A stretch of DNA of 64,000 nucleotides, taken from positions 12,620,645 to 12,684,644 of the forward strand of contig NC_074720.1 in assembly GCF_947242115.1 (NCBI RefSeq), written 5' to 3'. The stretch comes from Biomphalaria glabrata. Lineage: Eukaryota > Mollusca > Gastropoda > Planorbidae. The notes beneath the pieces are model-generated. The model was not told where the DNA came from. It made no database searches and saw only the letters and a list, made by a program, of their open reading frames with translations. Position 1 is the first letter of the stretch, and every line of letters starts with the position of its first letter. This document shows positions 43,901-52,611 of this stretch, piece after piece. The position numbers were made by a program, and so were the translations under genes.

Positions 43901-46900
43901 CTATAGTTTTATTTGTAGAAACGCAAGACTAGCGGATGCTTCCAGACTGTCGCTATAGCAGCAGTTCAGCACATGAGTGACTGGATTCACGGGACCAAGC
44001 CTGGGGACTGGACATCCATGATCGTCATGTCTGATGGCAGTTACGGCATTGACAAAGGTAGGTCACTTTGACACAAAAATAATTGATTCTCATAAGTCAA
44101 ATCATCGAATTTGTATTTTAAGGAGCTGTTCTAAAATAACCATAGTAGAAGGGAAGATTAAATTTTATCTGTCTAGATACAAAGAACCCACAAAATAAAG
44201 GGCCATATTGATTTCCAATGCAGAATTTAAGTATAGGGTCCACATGCTATTGCTAAGGGCCCCGACTTTCTTTGGGTGAAAAGGGGCACACACAAAGATT
44301 ACGTGAGTGAGTTTATTATGAATAATAAGAACTATTATTTCACTATCTAAATACGTTAAACCCTGTTGGTATCCGAAAATCCTATTTGACACAAACACAT
44401 AATATCTAGACTTACAAACGGCCCATATCTCAAATAGCTTTGTGCCCTATCAAGTCTAAATCCGGCCCTATTAATTCCTGACAAGAAACATAATATTACT
44501 AGTCGTCACTCAAGTTCAAAATGTTATGAGGATATAGGCCTCATTAAGCTTATAGGCCTTATACCATCTCCAAGTTAAACAGAACTTTAGACTTAGAGAA
44601 AGACATTGTGGAAGCAGCTTCTCCCACCTGTATATGTTAGTGATAACCCTGATGATTATAGCTCTAGTAACATGTCGTAGAACTTTTTGAAACTTCAATT
44701 AATCGCAGCAACGTTTTACGTTTACATTTTGAAGAGCCGCGTTATTTCATTGTATTGCTCGGAAAAAGACGGGGTGGGGGGGGGAGAAGCTAAAGTGGCA
44801 GGAGAAATATGGGGGTGTAATAATGAAGTCTAAAAAAAATAAAATAAACACCACAAGCTAATGAAAAGAGGACTTTTTGGCAGATTTTGAAATAAGTAGT
44901 TAAAAAAACAACAACAATATGAATGACGCTTTATGAAACTTTGACTGTTGCCAACTAAAATTGCTTTTTGCTATAAGCAATGTTCAAAAGGTACAAACAA
45001 ATGATTGTACGCTTTTAATATACATAGCTCATCAAAACATTGATATAAATTACACCAGATACACCGGAATCTCCATATATGAAAAGCCAGCATATCTTAA
45101 TGTCGTAAAATAATAAAAATCACCATCATCTTTGTCTTTACTCCGCAGGTTTGGCGTACAGTTTCCCTGTCAGGGTGTCAGCAGCCGGCGAGTGGGAAAT
45201 TGTTTCTGACCTGGACATCAACTATTATGAAAGAGAAAAACTAGATGTAAGAGAACAGTCTGTAAAACATATAGAGTAGTTCTATATACAGTGGCGCCCC
45301 AGGGGAATGCGGGCCGCAGGATAAAATCTCCCGTCGCCTTAGCTTGGTACCTCTTTGGAAATGTCTGCCCGGGGAAGCGGATAGGCTAAAAACGAGATCG
45401 AACATAGCCTCCAGTGGGCCAGCATACATGCACGTGGTGAGGATAGAAGAAGTCCTGTCCGATCCATCGCACTGTTTCCGGGGATGGTTCCTCCACGGAA
45501 CGCGATTGTTCCTCATAGGAATATAGAGTTTGTCCACTTGTGGGCTCGGCCTCCTGCCTCGCATGGGCTGGGGGAAACCATAGCATTGGCTCATAGGACC
45601 TTGACCCATAAACAAACGGATCTTACTTAATGATCATTAAGTAACTTTCTAGTTGATGGGGGCCTCCACACAAAAGGGTTGGCAACGGGATAAAGCCTTT
45701 CATGGGTCAAAGGTTCAGGGTTAGGGACACTTCGAAGAGGTGCGGGTGTCACTGACTCTAATGACGCCACTGCCTATACTGATGATATAGCGAACTTTTT
45801 GTAAGTCATCACAGATTTCTACCTCAATATTATAGAGCTAGCCATTTTCATATATCTGTATATTTGGTGAGTTATAAACTGTTAGAGACTACAGCCGGTC
45901 GGTAGTATGTATACGAAAAACTCAAATCTAAAAACGTTTCAGGGCAACACACCCGTCAGAGGTAGAGATGTCAGAGGCAGTGAGAGGGTGACATCTAAAT
46001 GTAGACCATAGCCACATGCGCCACACTTAAGTAGAAATAAATAGGAAAGGACAGTTCATTGTTTATTGAGACGTTAAACTTTTAATACAAATACAATATG
46101 AAGCTTTTATTTAGTTTTTATTATGTCGTAAAACTTTCTGAATGCTTAGAGACGAAAAAAAATCGAATTACAGCGCATAAATAAGGCGGAATCGGCACGT
46201 GACTGTGGTAAACGAGGCGAGTGATATGTGGCAGAGGACTGTGCTTTCGATTTTTACGTTCCAAAGTTTATTTCTTTTATAGTGGATGTAGACTTATTGA
46301 ATAATTTTTATCCAAAATTTTTGTTGCTAATAGCTATAATAAGGCAGCATCTTGTAAAGAAACGCTTCATTCTTTATACGTTATATTTTTACAAATTTTG
46401 ACAGTATTATATCTAGACTTTATATCCGCCTTCATCAAGAGAGGCACCTTATACTCACTTAAATTCAGCATCCACCCCCCGTTATTAATAGCCGGGAGAG
46501 ATATAATAGCCCAACCCCTACGAAGCGTATAATACTAAATATCCTGGCCAAAAACACACACACACACACTTTTAATGTAACAATTCTTAATTCTACATGC
46601 AGCTTTCATGTAAATCTATATCCAGTTGTTATATACTAGTGTTTGACATTATGATATCATTATCTTCTTTTTTGAAGTAACATCTGTATTATATAAGATA
46701 AGATATAATGTTACGGACTTAACATTTCATATTATAGTAATTTCTACAAACACACACACTCACACACACACTCGGGACGCGTGGAAACGAAATCTATGGC
46801 ATATTTACATTTTTGCACATTATGCTTCGCAAGTAGCCATGCGTCCCACTTCAGATCTGTTCCAAGTATCACAACTAGATCTGTTTATATTAAAATCCTG

Positions 46901-47678
46901 ATATTTTTTCATCATTTGGATTTACACATTTTTTTTTACCCACAGACCTAGGCTTACTGTTTATACTTAGAATCTTTTTGTTTACGTAGGCCTATAGATA
47001 AAGATATTCTGTTTATATCTATGTTCTTTCAAAACAAAAGTTTAGATCTTAATGTTCTAGTTCACGTTGAATTCTATATGTTCTAGATCACGTTGAATTC
47101 TATATGTTCTAGTTCACGTTGAATTCTATATGTTCTAGATCACGTTGAATTCTATATGTTCTAGTTCACGTTGAATTCTATATGTTCTAGATCACGTTGA
47201 ATTCTATATGTTCTAGTTCACATTGAATTCTATATGTTCTAGGTCACATTGAATTCTATATGTTCTAGGTCACGTTGAATTCTATATGTTCTAGTTCACG
47301 TTGAATTCTATATGTTCTAGATCACGTTGAATTCTATATGTTCTAGATCACTTTGAATTCTATATGTTCTAGTTCACGTTGAATTCTATATGTTCTAGTT
47401 CACGTTGAATTCTATATGTTCTAGTTCACGTTGAATTCTATAAGTTTTTGTTCACGTGGAGATCTACCTGTTCGCAGGAACGAGTCAATGAGATTAAGGC
47501 AGAGAGGATGTTCGCCTACGGTATACTCGAGCTTCCCGAGGCCAAGATAGAGGTGCAGAAAGACGAAGAGGGCGCCGTAGACCAAGCACGCGCCACGAAG
47601 TGGAGCTTTGGGCACGCCGAACCCTTGCCTTGCAGCATTCTTGGGGTCCTGGAGCAGGACAGGCTGGGCACCATGTGA
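34704..47678 (+). CDS. Cytosolic malate dehydrogenase-like protein, probable pseudoenzyme
   Basis: Exons 34704..34874 (or the duplicate 29454..29624), 35804..35965, 36714..36805, 37497..37605, 38788..38964, 43919..44057, 45149..45246 and 47478..47678. All are GT-AG and in phase: 1149 nt, 382 residues (human MDH1 is 334). The NAD-binding loop TGASGEIG (11-18) and an acidic residue after strand 2 (MVENRS) fit an MDH1-type Rossmann fold. SRVDHNRAQ keeps Asp160 and Arg163. The active-site loop that reads PRREGMERKD in MDH1 is FSAPGFSRND here: two arginines are lost and Arg99 is kept. The catalytic GNHSS becomes GNRSI (Arg188). Later blocks VMSDGSYGI and LAYSFPVRV match MDH1. The C-terminus has about 50 extra residues. 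I infer an NAD-binding protein without malate dehydrogenase activity, perhaps MDH1B-like. Confidence 0.88.
35030..35770 (+). repeat. Minisatellite, 34/35-bp unit, about 21 copies (MDH-like intron 1)
   Basis: Each unit contains TTATGTCACTGTTCCTT and GTGTCTTTTTATT, with GAGTGG and TAGTTTG variants. The array decays toward its right end and stops about 30 bp before the exon 2 acceptor at 35803. Confidence 0.93.
36061..36410. repeat. MDH-like intron 2 sequence with a decayed hAT-like terminus
   Basis: The block ends with CGACTTAAATCCGGCCCTGG at 36389-36408, an hAT-like terminus (reversed, CAGGGCCGGATTTAAG). Similar termini occur near 40098-40115 and 44450-44470. No left end could be paired. Confidence 0.4.
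37005..37070 (-). mobile_element. SINE head fragment in MDH-like intron 3
   Basis: Reversed, it reads GGCTGAGTGGTAAAGCGCTT (box A region) and later GGTTCGAATCC (box B); the SINE body is absent. Confidence 0.6.
37402..37420 (+). repeat. Homopolymer C19 in MDH-like intron 3
   Basis: Nineteen cytosines follow a T-rich run, about 75 bp upstream of the exon 4 acceptor. Its length is unreliable. Confidence 0.8.
38097..38577. mobile_element. Non-autonomous hAT-type element (481 bp), MDH-like intron 4
   Basis: The left end is CATGGGCGGACTGG and the right end, reversed, is CAGGGGCAGACAAGG. It is flanked by a perfect 8-bp duplication, ATAGGCCT (38089-38096 and 38578-38585). Inner GCCCGGGCCG-type words recur near both ends. 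It lies about 210 bp upstream of the exon 5 acceptor. Confidence 0.85.
39424..39765. mobile_element. Solo LTR (342 bp), MDH-like intron 5
   Basis: It starts TGTTGTAACCC and ends GAGTTACAACA. It is flanked by the 4-bp duplication ATAC (39420-39423 and 39766-39769). TG...CA ends and a 4-bp duplication fit a Ty3/Gypsy- or retrovirus-like LTR family. No internal region is present, so it is a fossil left by LTR recombination. Confidence 0.75.
40881..41147. mobile_element. Solo LTR (267 bp), related family, MDH-like intron 5
   Basis: It starts TGTTATGACTC and ends GAGTTACAGCA. It is flanked by ATAT (40877-40880 and 41148-41151). Its ends resemble those of the LTR at 39424-39765, but the middle differs and includes a short GGTTACTCTAGT tandem. 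It is a fossil with no internal region. Confidence 0.7.
41965..42386. mobile_element. MITE with CAGTGGCGTAG ends, MDH-like intron 5
   Basis: The left end is CAGTGGCGTAGCATCC and the right end, reversed, is CAGTGGCGTAGAAAGG. An internal CAATATGGCGTAGCAACCATG resembles a second copy of the end. There is no coding sequence and no clear target duplication. Confidence 0.65.
42572..42703 (+). mobile_element. tRNA-derived SINE, 3'-truncated copy
   Basis: The head has CTTGGCTTAGTAGTAAAG and an exact box B (GGTTCGAATCC), then GGGCGCCTCTGAGTTCACCC. The sequence leaves the family before TGACATTAGTTGG. Confidence 0.75.
43246..43444 (+). repeat. 40-bp tandem repeat, 5 copies (MDH-like intron 5)
   Basis: Each unit contains CATGCTTCTAGAATGCTCAG and a TGCACTATGGTCCAAACT block. 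Copies differ at a few positions. Confidence 0.9.
44199..44470. repeat. Decayed hAT-like piece in MDH-like intron 6
   Basis: AAGGGCCATATTGATTTCC at the left and TCTAAATCCGGCCCT at the right, with an inner AGGGCCCCGACTTTC, resemble CAGGGCC-type hAT ends. It is heavily decayed. Confidence 0.35.
45289..45772. mobile_element. MITE with CAGTGGCG ends (484 bp), MDH-like intron 7
   Basis: The left end is CAGTGGCGCCCC and the right end, reversed, is CAGTGGCGTCATTAGAG. The interior is GC-richer than the intron. It begins 42 bp after the exon 7 donor. The flanks TCTATATA and CCTATACT are only partly alike. Confidence 0.55.
45780..46650. other. MDH-like intron 7 interior
   Basis: I see no feature here beyond a short CA run near 46556-46568. 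Confidence 0.4.
46653..46712 (+). mobile_element. LINE 3' tail (60 bp) in MDH-like intron 7
   Basis: ATCATTATCTTCTTTTTTGAAGTAACATC followed by a TAAGATAAGATA tail; an extremely 5'-truncated copy of the jockey/CR1-like family. Confidence 0.7.
47040..47455 (+). repeat. Minisatellite, 26-bp unit, about 16 copies, next to MDH-like exon 8
   Basis: Each unit contains CACGTTGAATTCTATATG and alternates between TTCTAGATCA and TTCTAGTTCA, suggesting a 52-bp higher-order unit in part of the array. It ends about 20 bp before the exon 8 acceptor AG at 47476-47477. Confidence 0.93.
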
Positions 47679-47829
47679 TAAGAGACGAGGCTGGGGGATC
47701 AAGTCACCTTGATCCCAAAGGGGGGCTGATGGGAATGGAGTGCCCGAGATGAGATGATTTAACTCAAGCCACTATTTTCTTAACAGCTCTTAGAGATGTC
47801 AAAAATATATTCAATTAAAATTATCCTAA

Positions 47830-47835
47830 AATAAA
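47830..47835 (+). terminator. Probable poly(A) signal of the MDH-like gene
   Basis: AATAAA lies about 150 bp after the stop codon at 47676-47678. Confidence 0.6.
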
Positions 47836-48560
47836 CACGTATTGTTTCATTCTCATTTTACCAAGCTTATATCAACTCTGTCTGTCTGGTAAAAAGTTTG
47901 AACACTTTATTTCTCCCACACCCAATCTCGGATCAAGCTGAAATTTTGCACAATTATTTCTTGACAACACAAGAATCAATTAAAAACAAACAAACAATTA
48001 GTTAATTAGCTATTGGTAATTAATTATTTTGTTTGGTATAGGTATCTCGAACAAGGGAAAGAAATTGTTATTGACTGAAGTGGTAGTATAAGCTGAATTA
48101 GTTTCCTTTATAGGTCGTCGTCTTAGTGAACACAAACCTGAAAAATAGGACGAAACTATAGAAACAAGAGATAACTCTACAATCTTCCATGTTCATAGGC
48201 TCTTCACTAGCAGAGTGGTTATCGTGTTGGCTTGAGAAGCCGGAGAAGGTTTTAGCCCACAAGCTTGAATTTAGGTCGTTAATGTTTTTTTCTTATAAAT
48301 ACAATTTTTAAAAGATCACCCAGACACCTCATTATTTCTTCCCCACCACTTTCCAACTGGTCCAGATAAGTTTTAGGATCATAGCGTAGTGAGATAGCTA
48401 AAAGCATGAAATTGCGCTAAACACAAACAATTGGTACAAATATTTCTAATTGCACAGATTTATTATTGTTACAAATGTAATGACATGATTGATCCAAACT
48501 AATTGATACAACTGCACTGAATATAAGCTTCGTTGTTTTATTTTGTATTATTTAGCATGT
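47836..48560. other. Intergenic DNA with a possible tRNA-like SINE head
   Basis: At about 48195-48285, AGCAGAGTGGTTATCGTG and GGCTTGAGAAGCCGGA resemble a tRNA-derived head, but box B is lost. Nothing else is seen. Confidence 0.35.
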
Positions 48561-48579
48561 TTAAGTTTTTTAGGTATAT

Positions 48580-49070
48580 AAACGAGTGTAACAGAGAGTC
48601 TATATAAACGAGTGTAACAGAGAGTCTATATAATCGAGTGTAACAGAGAGTCTATATAAACGAGTGTAACAGAGAGTTTATATAAACGAGTGTAACAGAG
48701 CGTCTATATAAACGAGTGTAACAGAGAGTCTATATAAACGAGTGTAACAGAGAGTATATATAAACGAGTGTAACAGAGAGTCTATATAAACTAGTGTAAC
48801 AGAGAGTCTATATAATCGAGTGTAACAGAGAGTCTATATAAACGAGTGTAACAGAGAGTCTATATAAACGAGTGTAACAGAGAGTCTATATAAACTAGTG
48901 TAACAGAGAGTCTATATAAACGAGTGTAACAGAGAGTCTATATAAACGAGTGTAACAGAGAGTCTATATAAACTAGTGTAACAGAGAGTCTATATAAACT
49001 AGTGTAACAGAGAGTCTATATAAACGAGTGTAACAGAGAGTCTATATAAACTAGTGTAACAGAGAGTCTC
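48580..49070 (+). repeat. Minisatellite, 26-bp unit, about 19 copies
   Basis: Each unit contains CGAGTGTAACAGAGAGTC and TATATAAA. The variants AACTAG and AATCGAG are scattered along it. It is highly homogeneous. Confidence 0.95.
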
Positions 49071-49079
49071 TTGCCTAAG

Positions 49080-49840
49080 CAACGACTTCGTTTTCTTCTA
49101 TTCTCTCTTGACTCCAGAATTCTGTCACAATTGTTCCTAAAATCTTTCTTAGAAATTCTGATTCTATGTCGTCTCTGTTAGAACCACTTTCTGCTGGTTG
49201 AAAATAGTTCGGTCCTCTCAATAATGATAATAATAAGGCCTGTCTTCGAGTCTCTCAATGTTGTACATTAAACGGCAATGTTACTTTTTGGTGTGCTGTT
49301 GTTGGCCTTCTTCAGTCGTAGAACGACTAGGGTTCATCTCGTATTACACTTTGTCACATGACTGTGGAACCCTATTTTGGAGAGACACTCCCGTCCACAT
49401 ATATCGCAGGCCAAAGTGGCTTTCGCTTTGGTGGTAGAGGAGCCGGCCATTTTTCGTTAGGCTGGCTTTTCTTCCAGAGCTGAGGCAATGTAATCTACTT
49501 TCCAACGTTGCTTCTCGACGTCAAGAACTACAATAATATTGATAACACGTTCAGTCTGTATACGTTTTTAAACACATTGGCATGGTGTCCAAATCTTTTT
49601 TTAAACTTCTCTTTGAAGAAGATACACACTTCATCACGGAACTCAAAACGCCATCAAACTGAAAAGCAAACGTTTCATGGTCAGAATCCATTTCCTTGCA
49701 CAATGGAAGTAATAACCACGCATTTGAAAGAGCAGCTCCGGTGTATTTAATTTGTACACCATTATTTTTTTTGCTCAATGCCTCGTGCAAAATCTCGCTT
49801 ATTCTCTTCCACGCTTATGTAAGATATAGATGAAGGATGC
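49080..49840. other. Intergenic DNA, unassigned
   Basis: It contains a minus-strand open stretch (49551-49790) with no recognised similarity. It may be old repeat sequence. Confidence 0.3.
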
Positions 49841-49844
49841 ATTT

Positions 49845-50866
49845 TGGATGCAACGAATCCTTATGTTGGATGCAACGAATCCCTATGTTGGATGCAACGA
49901 ATCCTTATGTTGGATGCAACGAATCCCTATGCATGCAACGAATCCCTATGTTGGATGCAACGAATCCTTATGTTGGATGCAACGAATCCTTATGTTGGAT
50001 GTAACGAATCCTTATGTTGGATGTAACGAATCCTTATGTTGGATACAACGAATCCTTATGTTGGATACAACGAATCCTTATGTTGGATACAACGAATCCC
50101 TATGTTGGATGCAACGAATCCTTATGTTGGATGCAACGAATCCTTATGTTGGATGCAACGAATCCTTATGTTTGATGCAACGAATCCTTATGTTGGATGT
50201 AACGAATCCTTATGTTGGATGTAACGAATCCTTATGTTGGATACAACGAATCCTTATGTTGGATGTAACGAATCCTTATGTTGGATGCAACGAATCCTTA
50301 TATTGGATGTAACGAATCCTTATGTTGGATGTAACGAATCCTTATGTTGGATGTAACGAATCCTTATGTTGGATACAACGAATCCTTATGTTGGATGTAA
50401 CGAATCCTTATGTTGGATGCAACGAATCCTTATGTTGGATGCAACGAATCCTTATGTTGGATGTAACGAATCCCTTTGTTGGATGCAACGAATCCTTATG
50501 TTGGATGCAACGAATCCTTATGTTGGATGTAACGAATCCTTATGTTGGATGTAACGAATCTCTTTGTTGGATGCAACGAATCCTTATGTTGGATGCAACG
50601 AATCCTTATGTTGGATACAACGAATCCTTATGTTGGATGTAACGAATCCTTATGTTGGATGCAACGAATTCTTATGTTGGATGCAACGAATCCTTATGTT
50701 GGATGTAACGAATCCTTATGTTGGATACAACGAATCCTTATGTTGGATGTAACGAATCCTTATGTTGGATGTAACGAATCCCTTTGTTGGATGTAACGAA
50801 TCCTTATGTTGGATGTAACGAATCCTTATGTTGGATGTAACGAATCCTTATGTTGGATGTAACGAG
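49845..50866 (+). repeat. Minisatellite, 22-bp unit, about 46 copies
   Basis: Each unit reads AACGAATCCTTATGTTGGAT plus GC, GT or AC. The three variants are mixed without a simple order, and one unit is shortened near 49931. Because 22 is not a multiple of three, the open frames pass through all three phases; they are spurious. Confidence 0.95.
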
Positions 50867-51585
50867 AAAAAAAAAAAGCTGTTAGAATTATATTGTTATC
50901 TTGCTCTGGCAATGAAAGCAGCTTATCGCCCTGCCATTACTGAACAAATCGCCACACATCCACTTTACGACATTAATATGATTGACACCTAATGTCAATG
51001 CGTGATGCTAATAGTTTCACATGTCTTTTGGCTCATTCTTTATATTATACTTTTCTCTGGTGTATTAAAACATCTTTGGCTTTTTTCCCCAACATAGAAA
51101 AAGAATGATACAGAACTAGATGTAGGCCTGTCTAATATGGGCTCATGTTCTGTGTTGTTGTTTTTTTATCAAAAATATTCTTTAAAATGTGTAGCCTACA
51201 TGTATATGCAAAGGATTCAAATTTAATTTTTAAAAATTTAATTTTTAATTTAAACAAATCTAAGCAGCAGATCTGTTCCCGTCTGGGTTTTTTTTATATA
51301 AACAATTGCTCTATTTACAAAACGTACTCGCTTTTTTAAAACCTGGTTTCTCTAGATATTATTCAACATTTTAAATAACAAGACTTGAACGTAGGTGTGA
51401 AATGAAAATGTCATTGCTCAACACAGAATCCAATCAATCAGTCAACCCAGCCAATGACGGGCAATAAATGCTAGTAGAGTGTGAAATAAATCCACATCAA
51501 ACTAGCGTCATAAAAAACTTGTCTCCCTTGAACATGGTTCGTATTAAACAACGAAAGCTTGAGTAAAAAAAATAAATCTACATTT
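50867..51585. other. Intergenic DNA, nothing coding seen
   Basis: AT-rich sequence with no feature recognised. Confidence 0.4.
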
Positions 51586-51589
51586 AGAA

Positions 51590-51900
51590 TGAAGAGGGAA
51601 AGTTTGAAAGGAACATGAAGAAACACGTTTGAAATAAAGAAGTAAAGTTAAGAATAAAGAACCAAAGTTTAGAATGAAGGACCAAAGTTTAGAATAAAGG
51701 ACCAAAGTTGAGAATGAAGGACCAAAGTTTAGAATGAAGGACAAAAGTTTAGAATGAAGTCCCAAGTTTAGCATGAAGGACCAAAGTTTAGAATGAGGGA
51801 CCAAAGTTTAGAATGAAGGACCAAAGTTTACAATGAAGGACCAAAGTTAACATGAAGGACCAAAGTTTACAATGAAGATTCAAAGTTTAGAATGAGTTCT
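51590..51900 (+). repeat. Degenerate 20-bp tandem repeat, about 14 copies
   Basis: The core GGACCAAAGTTTAGAATGAA varies in most copies. It appears older than the arrays on either side. Confidence 0.85.
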
Positions 51901-51975
51901 TTATGTCTTACAAAATATATCTTTTTGGTAAAACGTAAAAGAAATCTAATTTCTACTCTTCATCTGCACATAATA

Positions 51976-52545
51976 GGTTACACAACAAATGTAGACTATT
52001 CTCACAGACTCTCTCTGTAACAGATTAGGTTATACAACAAATGTAGACTATTCTCACAGACTCTCTCTGTAACAGATTAGGTTATACAACAAATGTAGAC
52101 TATTCTCACAGACTCTCTCTGTAACAGATTAGGTTATACAACAAATGTAGACTATTCTCACAGACTCTCTCTGTAACAGATTAGGTTATACAACAAATGT
52201 AGACTATTCTCACAGACTCTCTCTGTAACAGATTAGGTTATACAACAAATGTAGACTATTCTCACAGACTCTCTCTGTAACAGATTAGGTTATACAACAA
52301 ATGTAGACTATTCTCACAGACTCTCTCTGTAACAGATTAGGTTATACAACAAATGTAGACTATTCTCACAGACTCTCTCTGTAACAGATTAGGTTATACA
52401 ACAAATGTAGACTATTCTCACAGACTCTCTCTGTAACAGATTAGGTTATACAACAAATGTAGACTATTCTCACAGACTCTCTCTGTAACAGATTAGGTTA
52501 TACAACAAATGTAGACTATTCTCACAGACTCTCTCTGTAACAGAT
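51976..52545 (+). repeat. 52-bp tandem repeat, 11 copies, almost uniform
   Basis: Each unit holds TTATACAACAAATGTAGACT and ACAGACTCTCTCTGTAACAG. I see hardly any differences between units after the first, so amplification or homogenisation is recent. Confidence 0.95.
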
Positions 52546-52611
52546 TGATATTGAAAGGCATTTTCTGTCCAAACATTTTGATGGGAGTCAGGAAATATAA
52601 TTGAAAATAAA

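Noticed and set aside
47421-47702. 93-codon minus-strand ORF
   Set aside because: Antisense to MDH-like exon 8, which continues the conserved gene in phase.
47040-49070. CRISPR-like regularly spaced repeats
   Set aside because: The units are head-to-tail with no unique spacers, in a eukaryotic intron and intergenic setting.
49830-50796. Overlapping ORFs with a repeated NPYVGCNESLCWMQRIL pattern
   Set aside because: They are frames of a 22-bp minisatellite; the repeating residues follow from the unit passing through three phases.
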